Source: Shimia sagamensis (GTDB lineage: Bacteria; Pseudomonadota; Alphaproteobacteria; Rhodobacterales; Rhodobacteraceae). Taken from it: a stretch of DNA of 64,000 bases. The notes beneath the pieces are model-generated. The model searched no databases, was not told the DNA's origin, and saw only the letters and a list, made by a program, of their open reading frames with translations. The translations under genes were made by a program, and so were the position numbers. This document shows, piece by piece, positions 28,355-37,143 of this stretch. Within the stretch, counting starts at the first letter, position 1. Each line of letters opens with the position of its first letter. Location of the stretch: NCBI RefSeq assembly GCF_900182745.1, contig NZ_FXTY01000005.1, positions 310,001-374,000 on the forward strand. Reading direction: 5' to 3'.

Positions 28355-30298
28355 TTACTTCCTCAATGCGCCAGAGGCGATCAACGCCTCATGCTTGTCT
28401 TTGTTGTACCACCAGAAATCGAGCACACCGACCGCATAGGGTGGCAGCTCTTCTGGACGTTCGTACATGTCAAAGTACGACACCCAGCTTTCACCGACAT
28501 ATCCCGCGTGCGCCATGATGCGCTCATAGCGCAAAGCACGATCCAGAGCTGTCAAAGCCACCACTTCGTCTTCACGTGTTGTGGTTGCCAGCGCCGCGTC
28601 AATGATCGCATCCACCGCGGAACTGCGCAGCGCGGCCGGGTTATACGTAGACACTTCTGCGGTTTTGGAGCCAAACATCTGGTGCAAACCCGTGCCAGCC
28701 GCTGCGAAAGATCGGTAGCGGTTGTAGATCATATCGTAGTCTTTATCGATCCACCGCTGCTGAGCCTGCGCGCTATCCACTTTGTCCGCTTTGACTTTGA
28801 TGCCCCAATTGGCCAGCGTTTTGACATAGGTCTCAATCAAGGCCAGACGGGTTTCATCCCACGTCGCAATCACAAGACAATCCAGCGACATCTGCTTGCC
28901 ATCACCGTCCACCATTTGACCCGCGTCATTCACGGTCCAGCCAGCTTTCTCAAACAGTTTCAGCGCCGCGCGCTTGTTGCGCCGGTCAATTGGATTGGAC
29001 GGATTAGACGTGTGCGGCACAACCGCCGTTTCCGTCAGCATCTCTGCTGGAACCGCATCGCCCAGCGATTTCAGAAGCTCAAGCTCAGCACCTTCCGGCA
29101 CCCCTTTGGCTTCCCACTCTTGGCCTTCAGCAAACGAACTCCGCTGGGTGGTCAACTCATACTGGAGCGATTCACGCACCCATTCAAAGTTAAACGCCAA
29201 CGACAGCGCATGGCGCACGTCGCGATTATCCAGTGGCGCGCGCAGCGTGTTATACAGCATGCCAAAGTTTGTCGGCGCGGACCCGCTGGGCAGCGCCTCT
29301 TTCTTCACTGTGCCGTTCTGAATGCCCGGGAAATCATAGCCTGTCGCCCAACGTTTGGTAGAACCTTCTGAGCGGTACGTGAATTCCCCCGCCTTAAAGG
29401 CCTCAAACTCGGCGGTTGCGTCGGTGAAATACTCAATTCGAACTTTGTCAAAGTTGAACCGGCCAACATTGGCCGGGTGATCCCAACCCCAATAATTTGG
29501 ATTGCGCACATATTCGACGTAGCGGTTAAACTCGTAGTCGCCAACTTGATAGGGTCCGGAGGCCATCGGCGCCAAGATCGACGGTTCATCCAACCGCTCA
29601 CCGGTCTCTTTGTACCAGGCTTCTGAGAAAATCGGTGTTCCACCCACTTGGCTAATCAAAGACCGGCGCGAAATACCCTCTGCAAAGGTGTATTTGATTG
29701 TATGATCGTCAATCACCTCAACGCCAGTAATCCGTTCTTTTACAGACCGCGCATAAGACCGGATGGCCTGCTCTAAAAACAGATTGTGGGTAAACGCCGC
29801 GTCCTGCGCCCGAAGCGGGGAGCCGTCGCTAAACACCACGTCATCGCGCATGTGGAACACACACCATTCCTGGCTTTTGGGATACTCCACCTCTTTGGCA
29901 ATCAAACAATAACTGTCGGTGATGGAGTCCGCTGGTGCGCCGCCGCCCCAAGGCATTTCGGCAAACATACTTTCAGCAACGACGCCTGCGCTGCTTTCCG
30001 GGTTGCCACCTTTCCAGGAATACCGATTGAACCCATCAAATGTACCACGCGTGCTCATCGTCATGGTGCCGCCCTTAGGCGCATTTGGGTTCACATAATC
30101 AAAATGCGGATAATCCGCCGGATACTGCAGATCACCAAAAAACGAATAGCCATGTGAGTGGATGATTTCATCCTCATTGGCCCAAGCCATACCGCTTCCA
30201 AGGCCAGCGCCAATTGACAATGCGCTCCCGCCCATCAGTCGGAGCGCCCCGCGGCGATCAAACATTGGCCCGGCAATTTTGAATGTCTTTTCTTTCAT
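28355..30298 (-). CDS. yejA: Peptide ABC transporter substrate-binding protein YejA
   Basis: 647 residues, SBP family 5, periplasmic. The N-terminus [20 protein letters not shown] ends at MAWA and has a twin-arginine pair followed by a mild hydrophobic stretch, suggesting Tat export. The family core appears in [42 protein letters not shown] and NVQ-like middle repeats. It is the first gene of yejABEF-GNAT. Members bind di- to oligopeptides or peptide antibiotics; the ligand here is unknown. Confidence 0.94.
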   Translation of the reverse strand: MKEKTFKIAGPMFDRRGALRLMGGSALSIGAGLGSGMAWANEDEIIHSHGYSFFGDLQYPADYPHFDYVNPNAPKGGTMTMSTRGTFDGFNRYSWKGGNPESSAGVVAESMFAEMPWGGGAPADSITDSYCLIAKEVEYPKSQEWCVFHMRDDVVFSDGSPLRAQDAAFTHNLFLEQAIRSYARSVKERITGVEVIDDHTIKYTFAEGISRRSLISQVGGTPIFSEAWYKETGERLDEPSILAPMASGPYQVGDYEFNRYVEYVRNPNYWGWDHPANVGRFNFDKVRIEYFTDATAEFEAFKAGEFTYRSEGSTKRWATGYDFPGIQNGTVKKEALPSGSAPTNFGMLYNTLRAPLDNRDVRHALSLAFNFEWVRESLQYELTTQRSSFAEGQEWEAKGVPEGAELELLKSLGDAVPAEMLTETAVVPHTSNPSNPIDRRNKRAALKLFEKAGWTVNDAGQMVDGDGKQMSLDCLVIATWDETRLALIETYVKTLANWGIKVKADKVDSAQAQQRWIDKDYDMIYNRYRSFAAAGTGLHQMFGSKTAEVSTYNPAALRSSAVDAIIDAALATTTREDEVVALTALDRALRYERIMAHAGYVGESWVSYFDMYERPEELPPYAVGVLDFWWYNKDKHEALIASGALRK

Positions 30299-30539
30299 TT
30301 GGCCCCTCCTGCGCCTGCGCGCGTGTCAGCGGTATGCTTCCTTTCAAGCTAAAGGCGGTGGGCAACAACATTCAAGTTCGGAATGTATCAACAGGCCGTG
30401 ATTCCGCGTGACATTGGCAAATTATTGCTTTCATTCACACTTTCCACGCCTTCCCCCTCCTCGCTGCACACGCAAGCCAATGCCAGAAGCGCCGAAAAAA
30501 CGGCGCAGGATCACGTTTTGGACTGAAGAGAGGGTGGGT

Positions 30540-30640
30540 GAGAGGCTGGACAACGACCCAAGCGGGTCTCGTTACGGCTGCTTCCTTCCGGATCTGACCG
30601 GGTTGGCGAGGCGCTCGCCCGCGCCAACCTCTCAAGAGGC
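30540..30640 (-). ncRNA. ffs: Signal recognition particle RNA (small 4.5S type)
   Basis: On the minus strand the universally conserved domain IV is present: GGTCAGATCCGGAAGGAAGC, followed by AGCCGTAAC. The 5' part AGAGGTTGG can pair with the 3' part CCAGCCTCT to close a rod of about 100 nt. It binds Ffh (51588-53114) to target nascent membrane proteins. The ends are estimated from pairing and may be off by several bases. Confidence 0.93.
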
Positions 30641-30698
30641 GATATAGGACGAACCAATCGAAGATGCAAGCCAGCCCTCTCAAATCCCGCACACCTTT

Positions 30699-32588
30699 TT
30701 ACAGCCGCGCCATATCCAACTCGTAACGCACAAACCCGCCATCAACCGTGCCAAGTAACCGTATCGGCAACCCGGCAATATCCAATACCGCAGCCGACCT
30801 TGGACCCGTGTCAAACATCGCTGTCACACCGGGCATCCGACGCAAATGCCAGGTGTCCAATTTGGGGTCTCTTTTTCCTGAGCGTTCGGCGATGTGCTGC
30901 GCCAACACATCGCGCACCCGCGCCGGCGCAATCTCCACAACCCGCCCGCGACCGGCGCCCGGGAAGTTGCCACCACCGCCCCCGCGATAATCATTGGTGA
31001 CCAGAAGGAATTCCTGTTCCGGCGCAATTTGGACCCCGCGCCAACAAATATTGCTCACCCGCCGCGCCTGAGGGTTTATCAGGCTACCGTCCACCGCATA
31101 ACGGGCGGGCTCGGACAGGTCGACTGCATACGACAATCCATAAATGGCCTCGCGATTGTAGGTCGGCGCATCTCTGTCATGGAGGAATTGACCGGTCTCG
31201 CCTGCGAACAGTTGATTGTAAACCGCACAGCCCTTTTCCAACCATTCGACAACTTCTCGGCCACGGGTTTGCACCACATTCACATGATTGGAATAGGGCT
31301 GCATATCTGCAATGGCGCGCGCAGACACAGCACCGGGCGAGACATCAACATAGTGAAATGCCCCAGCCCGGCCACCACATTTCAACGGCGCAACCGAAGC
31401 AATCAGCGGTAAGCTTTCCAGCCCAGTTCCAGCCAGTTCCCGCCGCGCAAACGCCAGTTTCGCCTCGGCCACCAGCCGCGAAGCGCAATCACTTTTGACC
31501 ATTGAGAAATAGCTGGTCACCGGCTCCATAACCCTACCGATGGTACGGCGCATGCGCGTCAATGTGCGATTATGGGCCACCTCAATGGCTGACACCACCA
31601 CTGGCGCTTCAACCGGTGCCGTGCCATCGCCTTTGCGCAAGTCGTGCACCTGCACGCGATGACCTTCAACTTGCCAAGCCCCATCAGTGCACCGCAGCGC
31701 AAGATCAATCTGCCCCACATGTGTGGCATGAACCCCCGGCATCACAGCTGGCTTACCATGTAACGTGCCCGCATCTGGATCAATGACCTCAGAATGACCA
31801 AAACTAGGCGACGGAAACACTCGATGCACATGCCCTGTGACAATGGCATCGACACCATCCAGCCCAGCCACAGCCACGGAAACATTCTCGGTTTCCTCAG
31901 AATGGGTCACGTCTCGGATCCCGCTGTGGGCCAGCGCCACCACCACATCCACGCCCTGCCGGCGCAACTCAGAAATCTGCCGCCGCGCTGCTGCTACCAT
32001 TTCTTCTGCAACCAGGCGTCCAGCAATACGCAGCGCATCCCAAGCCACAACCTGTGGCGGTAACACAGAAAACAAACCTACGCGCAAATCATGGCACGCG
32101 CCGTTTTCATCCACTGCGGTCACATCCAAGACCAGATTGGGTTGCCACAGGTCGGCGTATACTGACGCATCGAGATCCTTGCTCAAATGTAAGTTTGCGC
32201 ACAAGACAGGAGCCTTTAGTGCCCGCAACGCAGCCCGCACATCCTCCGCAGGCATATTAAACTCGTGATTGCCCAGTCCAATTGCATCAAAACGCATTGC
32301 ATTCATGGCCTGCACAACCGGGTTCTCTAATCCGGAACCAGCGCCTCCCTCATAAGGGTCTGCAATGGCGGCACCTTCTAAAAAATCACCATTGTCCACC
32401 AACAAAGTCGCAGACACATCTTTACGCGCCGCCTCGATCACTGTGGCCGCGCGTGCCAGGGACCCCAACGTCGTCGCGCTGTCTTTGCTGTAATCGTAAT
32501 CCAAAAGCGTCGCATGCACATCGCTGGTCGCCATGATGCGCAGAGCAACACGCGCTCCCTCCGACCCTTTCAGGCGTGTGTGTGACAC
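30699..32588 (-). CDS. cpdB: 2',3'-cyclic-nucleotide 2'-phosphodiesterase / 3'-nucleotidase-like
   Basis: 629 residues of the metallophosphoesterase-plus-5'-nucleotidase family. Metal motifs are ATSDVHATLLDYDY (about 19-32), DNGDFLEG, GLGNHEFN and GHVHRVFPS. The C-terminal substrate domain contains YSNHVNVVQTRGREVVEWLE and NDYRGGGGGNFPG. It hydrolyses cyclic or 3' nucleotides. Unlike CpdB/UshA, no signal peptide is visible: the chain starts hydrophilic and enters the catalytic fold within 20 residues. It may be cytoplasmic, or the start may be wrong. Confidence 0.88.
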   Translation of the reverse strand: MSHTRLKGSEGARVALRIMATSDVHATLLDYDYSKDSATTLGSLARAATVIEAARKDVSATLLVDNGDFLEGAAIADPYEGGAGSGLENPVVQAMNAMRFDAIGLGNHEFNMPAEDVRAALRALKAPVLCANLHLSKDLDASVYADLWQPNLVLDVTAVDENGACHDLRVGLFSVLPPQVVAWDALRIAGRLVAEEMVAAARRQISELRRQGVDVVVALAHSGIRDVTHSEETENVSVAVAGLDGVDAIVTGHVHRVFPSPSFGHSEVIDPDAGTLHGKPAVMPGVHATHVGQIDLALRCTDGAWQVEGHRVQVHDLRKGDGTAPVEAPVVVSAIEVAHNRTLTRMRRTIGRVMEPVTSYFSMVKSDCASRLVAEAKLAFARRELAGTGLESLPLIASVAPLKCGGRAGAFHYVDVSPGAVSARAIADMQPYSNHVNVVQTRGREVVEWLEKGCAVYNQLFAGETGQFLHDRDAPTYNREAIYGLSYAVDLSEPARYAVDGSLINPQARRVSNICWRGVQIAPEQEFLLVTNDYRGGGGGNFPGAGRGRVVEIAPARVRDVLAQHIAERSGKRDPKLDTWHLRRMPGVTAMFDTGPRSAAVLDIAGLPIRLLGTVDGGFVRYELDMARL

Positions 32589-32814
32589 AACAGTTCCTTA
32601 GATTTGGCCCGGCGCCTAAGGGAAGCAGCCTACATAAAAATTCCGCCCGGCTCATGTTCGCCGTCCCAGTGTGCGCACTTTTAGAATGATTGCAAATCAC
32701 AAACTCACGCAACATCCGCCTAGAGCCTTCTCGACATCGCTCGCACCCTTCTCAATCAGATGTGATTGCAGCCTGTCGCGCAACATGTCACCTCTGTGCC
32801 AACAGGAGACCCAC

Positions 32815-33789
32815 ATGAGACACGCTGAAACTGTTACCTTTGGAGGTTCTGCCCTCAACCGCGCCGCCGAGCTGCGCGGCGACAAGGCCGATGTTCTTGC
32901 ACTAAATGAAAACAGCCGCAGCATTGCACTTTGGCGCGGAAAGCCCTTGATCTGCGGGACAAATCTCGATCAACTGGCGCTGTTGCCAGTGTCACAGGAC
33001 TTGTTTTCCGAGGCCGATGAGCCCCCTGTGCCTCCAATTTTTCTGGGCCAGTCCGAAGACGGCAGCGCGCTGTTTGCCCATGACATCTCGGCTTGGGAGC
33101 CCGCGGCGCTGGATACCGCCGCCATGCAACAGTTTGTGGACCCGACACAACAGCACCATCCGGCCCTGCCTGACGATCATCGGTTTGTAGAGCTACGTGG
33201 TGTCATGGCACAACTTAGCGCCCGCGACGCCGAACTCGCCGCAACTGCACGCTCCATTTTTGGCTGGCATCGCTCACACCGCTTCTGCTCCAATTGTGGT
33301 GCAGAAAGCCGCATGGCCATGTCCGGCTGGCAACGCAATTGTCCCACCTGCAAGACGTCACATTTCCCCCGCACCGATCCCGTTGTGATCATGCTGATCA
33401 CGAGAGGCAATAAAGTCCTCATGGGCCGATCCCCTGGATGGCCAGACGGCATGTACTCCCTGCTGGCTGGTTTTGTTGAGCCTGGCGAAACACTTGAAGC
33501 TGCTGTCCGCCGTGAAGTCTATGAGGAGGCGGGCATTCGCGTTGGGGCTGTGTCCTACTTGTCCAGCCAACCTTGGCCTTTTCCATCATCCTTGATGTTT
33601 GGCTGCGCGGGCGAAGCGCTCAACGAGGACATCACCGTAGACCCGCATGAGATCGAAGACGCACTCTGGATCAGCCGCGAAGACATGCTGACTGTGTTTT
33701 CCGGCCAACACCCAACCATGAAACCATCCCGCAAAGGCGCAATCGCGCACTTCCTGCTGCGGAACTGGCTTGCGGACAGGCTCGATTGA
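32815..33789 (+). CDS. nudC: NADH pyrophosphatase NudC
   Basis: 324 residues from the ATG at 32815, which has an AGGAG site; the open frame continues upstream without one. It cleaves NADH/NAD+ and can remove NAD caps from RNA. The zinc ribbon (HRFCSNCGAES ... NCPTCKTSHFPR) precedes a Nudix box GFVEPGETLEAAVRREVYEEAG with all catalytic Glu residues. The NudC-specific SQPWPFPSS motif follows. Confidence 0.95.
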   Translation: MRHAETVTFGGSALNRAAELRGDKADVLALNENSRSIALWRGKPLICGTNLDQLALLPVSQDLFSEADEPPVPPIFLGQSEDGSALFAHDISAWEPAALDTAAMQQFVDPTQQHHPALPDDHRFVELRGVMAQLSARDAELAATARSIFGWHRSHRFCSNCGAESRMAMSGWQRNCPTCKTSHFPRTDPVVIMLITRGNKVLMGRSPGWPDGMYSLLAGFVEPGETLEAAVRREVYEEAGIRVGAVSYLSSQPWPFPSSLMFGCAGEALNEDITVDPHEIEDALWISREDMLTVFSGQHPTMKPSRKGAIAHFLLRNWLADRLD

Positions 33790-33831
33790 CGCGACTATGG
33801 CCGCAAAATAGCAGTCAAACACAGAGGCATC

Positions 33832-34299
33832 ATGGAACTCACCGGCAGAGAAGACGTAGACGTCCCCATCGCGCAGGCTTTTGACATGCTGACCGATGTC
33901 GAGGTGTACGAGCGCTCCGCCCTGCGCCGCGGTGCCGAAGTGACCCGCATTGATTCTCTCGCCCGCCCCGGCGTCGGCGCGAAATGGGAGATCGGCTTTC
34001 AATTCCGCGGCAAAGCGCGTGAATTGGATCTCGAGGTCACTGGCTTTGACGCGCCCAACGAAGTTGAAATGAAAGCCACATTGCAAGGCTTGGAAACCAA
34101 CATCAAAATCGAGTTGGTCGCCCTGTCCCGCACCCGCACGCGCATCCAATTCTGGTCCGGCATGCGCGCCAACAGCCTCTCCGCACGCCTGTTGCTGCAA
34201 TCCCTCAAACTGGCGCGTAGCTCGCTGAACAAACGGATGGCCAAGCGCATGGCAACGCTGCGAGACGATTTGGAAGACCGCTACTCACGGTTGGCGTAA
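33832..34299 (+). CDS. SRPBCC-family protein
   Basis: 155 residues. The N-terminal half (VDVPIAQAFDMLTDVEVYERSALRRGAEV) looks like the polyketide-cyclase/START-like START of a helix-grip fold, and the rest alternates in strand-like blocks. The C-terminus is a basic helix (SSLNKRMAKRMATLRDDLEDRY). No catalytic residues can be named. It follows nudC by 42 bp on the same strand and may be co-transcribed. Confidence 0.8.
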   Translation: MELTGREDVDVPIAQAFDMLTDVEVYERSALRRGAEVTRIDSLARPGVGAKWEIGFQFRGKARELDLEVTGFDAPNEVEMKATLQGLETNIKIELVALSRTRTRIQFWSGMRANSLSARLLLQSLKLARSSLNKRMAKRMATLRDDLEDRYSRLA

Positions 34300-34348
34300 C
34301 CCGAGCTCCATTCTCGACTAAGCAGTTGCGCCCACGGTGCACCGTTGT

Positions 34349-34371
34349 CACACTGAAATTATTCTAGTGTG
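34349..34371. promoter_or_regulatory. Palindrome in the promoter region of the 34383 gene
   Basis: CACACT-N11-AGTGTG perfect dyad 12 bp before the ATG of the membrane-protein gene. It overlaps a TTGTCA that could be a -35. It could be an operator or a small hairpin; no regulator is identified. Confidence 0.4.
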
Positions 34372-34382
34372 AGCAATGTGGT

Positions 34383-34961
34383 ATGCCTCAGATACGTCAT
34401 AAGCCAATCAGGCACACAGCCATCGAGTACGCACCGTCGTTGGCATTCCTTTTAGTCTATTTGCTGACTGAAAACATGCGCCTAGCTGGCTGGACGGGCA
34501 CAGGCTTCGCACTCATGACCTGTATCACCTATGCCCGGGGAAGCTTGTCGCCGCACAGCATTTTCTTGGGCATCAACATATACATGCTCTGCATCACACC
34601 TTTGATCGAGGCCGTTTACGCTTTGGATATGAACGCCGCCGGAGCAACCCTAAACGCGCACGCACAGCCCCTGCTGTTCGTTTCGATTTTGGTCACAGGA
34701 TGCATCCTCGCGACGGTTTCCAAGTCCGGCTTTCTCAACATCCCACAGTCGAGCGGCGGGTCGATCAAACGAGACAACCGCATTCTGATAGGCGTCAGCA
34801 CAGCAGCAACAGTTTGGGCCTTGTCGTTTGACAGCAGCCGCCTTCTGCAAATGTCACTTCCTTTGATACTGCTGTTTGCCACGCACAGAGCACTTGCAGC
34901 GCGCGTGACACATAGGTCTACCGAACGGCATCGCGTTCCGCAGGATAGACCCCCAGAATAG
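34383..34961 (+). CDS. Hypothetical membrane protein
   Basis: 192 residues, not recognised. There are about five hydrophobic segments (roughly 15-30, 35-50, 58-78, 95-113, 135-165) and a basic hydrophilic tail. The ribosome site is weak. Its 3' end overlaps the convergent pheA 3' end by 44 bp, so part of the tail is antisense to PheA codons. That raises some doubt about the annotated stop, but the hydrophobic pattern supports a real gene. Confidence 0.6.
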   Translation: MPQIRHKPIRHTAIEYAPSLAFLLVYLLTENMRLAGWTGTGFALMTCITYARGSLSPHSIFLGINIYMLCITPLIEAVYALDMNAAGATLNAHAQPLLFVSILVTGCILATVSKSGFLNIPQSSGGSIKRDNRILIGVSTAATVWALSFDSSRLLQMSLPLILLFATHRALAARVTHRSTERHRVPQDRPPE

Positions 34962-35763
34962 AGACGTTGTTGGTGAAATACCGCAATTCATCCATCGCCA
35001 GTTGCACAGAGCGATCCTCTGGGTGGCCTTCGATGTCGGCATAAAACTGCGTCGCCGTGAAACTGCCATTGACCATATAGCTTTCCAGCTTGGTCATGTT
35101 CACGCCATTGGTGGCAAAGCCACCCATCGCTTTATACAGTGCGGCAGGAATGTTGCGCACTTCAAACACAAAAGTGGTCATCATCTTGTGATCTGTCCGG
35201 CGGGCATAGTCCGGCTCACGCGACATGATCAGAAAGCGGGTGGTGTTGTGGCCGTGGTCTTCTACATCCCGCGCCAGCACATCCAACCCATAAATCTCGG
35301 CCGCCAATTCCGAGGCCAAAACCCCTTCGTTGCGTGTCTGGTTCTCCGCCAGTTCCCGCGCGGCACCGGCACTATCAACCGCCGAGTAACCTTTCATATC
35401 ATGAGACTTCAAAAAATTCGCTGACTGCGGCAACAGCACCAAATGCGCCCGCACCGTGTTGATCTCTTCAATCGACACACCCGGCAGCCCCATCAGGCTG
35501 ATCCGCACTCGCACAAACGCCTCATCAATGATGTGCAATCCACTTTCAGGCAGCAGGCGGTGAATATCCGCCACACGGCCATAGGTGGAGTTTTCAATCG
35601 GCAACATCGCAAGATCCGCCTGACCGGTTTTCATCGCATCGATCACTTCCTCAAAAGTGCGACACGGCATCGCTTCCATTTCTGGACGCGCCTTGCGGCA
35701 GGCTTCATGGGAGTACGCGCCTGCTTCCCCCTGAAAGGCGATACGATTGGTCAGTTGATCCAT
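34918..35763 (-). CDS. pheA: Prephenate dehydratase
   Basis: 281 residues from the ATG at 35763 with a GAGGGA site. It is monofunctional: there is no chorismate mutase domain, which is supplied by the separate gene at 55697-55993. It makes phenylpyruvate for phenylalanine synthesis. The catalytic part begins IAFQGEAGAYSHEA and includes the conserved NTTRFLIMSR (Thr-x-Arg). The C-terminal ACT domain (KMMTTFVFEVRN ... LESYMVNGSFTATQFYADIEG) is the phenylalanine-feedback site. Confidence 0.95.
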   Translation of the reverse strand: MDQLTNRIAFQGEAGAYSHEACRKARPEMEAMPCRTFEEVIDAMKTGQADLAMLPIENSTYGRVADIHRLLPESGLHIIDEAFVRVRISLMGLPGVSIEEINTVRAHLVLLPQSANFLKSHDMKGYSAVDSAGAARELAENQTRNEGVLASELAAEIYGLDVLARDVEDHGHNTTRFLIMSREPDYARRTDHKMMTTFVFEVRNIPAALYKAMGGFATNGVNMTKLESYMVNGSFTATQFYADIEGHPEDRSVQLAMDELRYFTNNVSILGVYPAERDAVR

Positions 35764-35892
35764 TTTGTCCCTCTTTCCCCGGTTTCTGCGCAATTTTTGT
35801 ACCGAGGGCGTTTCGTCGCGGTAACTATACCTTGCGTTCGCTTAGGGGAAGCGGATAGATAGCCGACAAACGCCACGAGACGGAAACGTAGC

Positions 35893-36420
35893 ATGTTCGA
35901 CACGATGACAATGACCAAGGTAGTAGGCGCCCTCTGCGGTGCACTGCTTGTATTCTTGCTGGCCAGCTGGGCCGCTGAAACTCTGTATCACACCGGCCCG
36001 TCGGGTCACGGTGACGATCACGCCCAACAGGCCTATGTGATCGAAGTGGAGGGCGGCGACGATGCCGGCGCTGCAGTGGAAGAAGGTCCTTCTCTGGAAG
36101 AGTTGCTGGCCGCTGCTGACGTCGACAAAGGCGCGAAAGTATTCAGCAAGTGTAAAGCCTGCCACAAACTTGATGATGGTGCGAACGGCACCGGCCCACA
36201 CCTCTACGGTGTGGTAGACCGCGCCGTTGGCTCCGTTGACGGCTTCGCCTACTCCGGCAGCCTGGTTGCAGTTGCCGACACATGGTCCAACGAAAACCTG
36301 GATCACTTCCTGGCCAACCCAAAAAGTTTTGCGCCCGGCACCAAGATGTCTTTCTCTGGTTTGAAAAAAGCCAAGGACCGCGCCAACTTGATTGCGTATC
36401 TGCAAACCATCGGTGGCTAA
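35893..36420 (+). CDS. Membrane-anchored cytochrome c (CycM/c552 type)
   Basis: 175 residues. An N-terminal TM helix (about 8-27) acts as uncleaved anchor, followed by an acidic linker (about 38-75). The class I cytochrome c domain has haem motif CKACH (87-91) and Met ligand in GTKMSFSGLK. It resembles CycM/CcmH-like c552 that passes electrons from the bc1 complex to aa3 or cbb3 oxidases. It is followed by a strong terminator. Confidence 0.93.
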   Translation: MFDTMTMTKVVGALCGALLVFLLASWAAETLYHTGPSGHGDDHAQQAYVIEVEGGDDAGAAVEEGPSLEELLAAADVDKGAKVFSKCKACHKLDDGANGTGPHLYGVVDRAVGSVDGFAYSGSLVAVADTWSNENLDHFLANPKSFAPGTKMSFSGLKKAKDRANLIAYLQTIGG

Positions 36421-36442
36421 GCCTTACCGAAATCAGAATTTG

Positions 36443-36473
36443 AAAGACCGCAGCTTTGTCTGCGGTCTTTTTT
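36443..36473 (+). terminator. Intrinsic terminator after cytochrome c gene
   Basis: Perfect 11-base arms (AAAGACCGCAG / CTGCGGTCTTT), 6-base loop and a T-run to 36473. Confidence 0.92.
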
Positions 36474-36486
36474 ATTGGGTTTCCGA

Positions 36487-36981
36487 CTAAGCCTGGGTGA
36501 GCGCACCTTTTGTGGCCCAGCCCATCTGTGCGTCCGTCTCCACCGCACAAGGCCGCACAGCACGCAGTTGCACCAAAGCGTCCGTCGCAGCCGTCCCCGC
36601 CTCCACCATCACGCGCAGCACCAGCATACCGGAGCGCCCACACCCGCCCCGGCAATGAACCAGCACGCCTCCCTTCGCTTGCAAATGCTGATGAATGCCC
36701 TGTGACAGCGCGGCCCACTGCGACGCCACAGTGCTTTCGGGCACGGCAAAGTCTCGGATCGGAAAATGGGCCCACTCAATGCCCGCCTCCTTGAGCAGGT
36801 CTGGCAACTGCGCAGCCCCAAGGCTCTGCATTTCCTCAGCCTCTGTCGCGCTGACAACCATTGTTGCCCCCCACTGGGAAATGGCCTCAACATCCGCGCG
36901 CAAATCCCCTGCTCCTCCAGGCACCGGCGCCAACGCCAACTCGCCGCGACCAACGCCAACCGCAAAAACTTCAAACGCCAT
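36487..36981 (-). CDS. Dual-specificity/tyrosine-type protein phosphatase-like
   Basis: 164 residues with the Cys-x5-Arg signature: Cys110 and Arg116 in VLVHCRGGCGRSG. The likely general acid is Asp77 in IRDFAVP. The short size and fold suit a cytosolic dual-specificity phosphatase; the substrate is unknown. It is divergent from dnaX and convergent with the cytochrome gene. Confidence 0.86.
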   Translation of the reverse strand: MAFEVFAVGVGRGELALAPVPGGAGDLRADVEAISQWGATMVVSATEAEEMQSLGAAQLPDLLKEAGIEWAHFPIRDFAVPESTVASQWAALSQGIHQHLQAKGGVLVHCRGGCGRSGMLVLRVMVEAGTAATDALVQLRAVRPCAVETDAQMGWATKGALTQA

Positions 36982-37143
36982 CTCATCCCCCTAACTTTCA
37001 AGCGCCAGAGCGCTGTTCGCGGCGCGCATGCCAGTCGATCCGCCCGCATATCAGGTGGACGCGCCGCCTTCGCCCGCATAACCTGCGCCAGACCACGCAC
37101 AGGGGCCAGCCGAATCTGCGACCCCGCAACTTTCAGGACGGCC

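Noticed and set aside
36766-37143. 126-codon N-terminal extension of dnaX
   Set aside because: It lies opposite the phosphatase gene and has low-complexity Arg/Pro composition. The DnaX fold starts at 37144.
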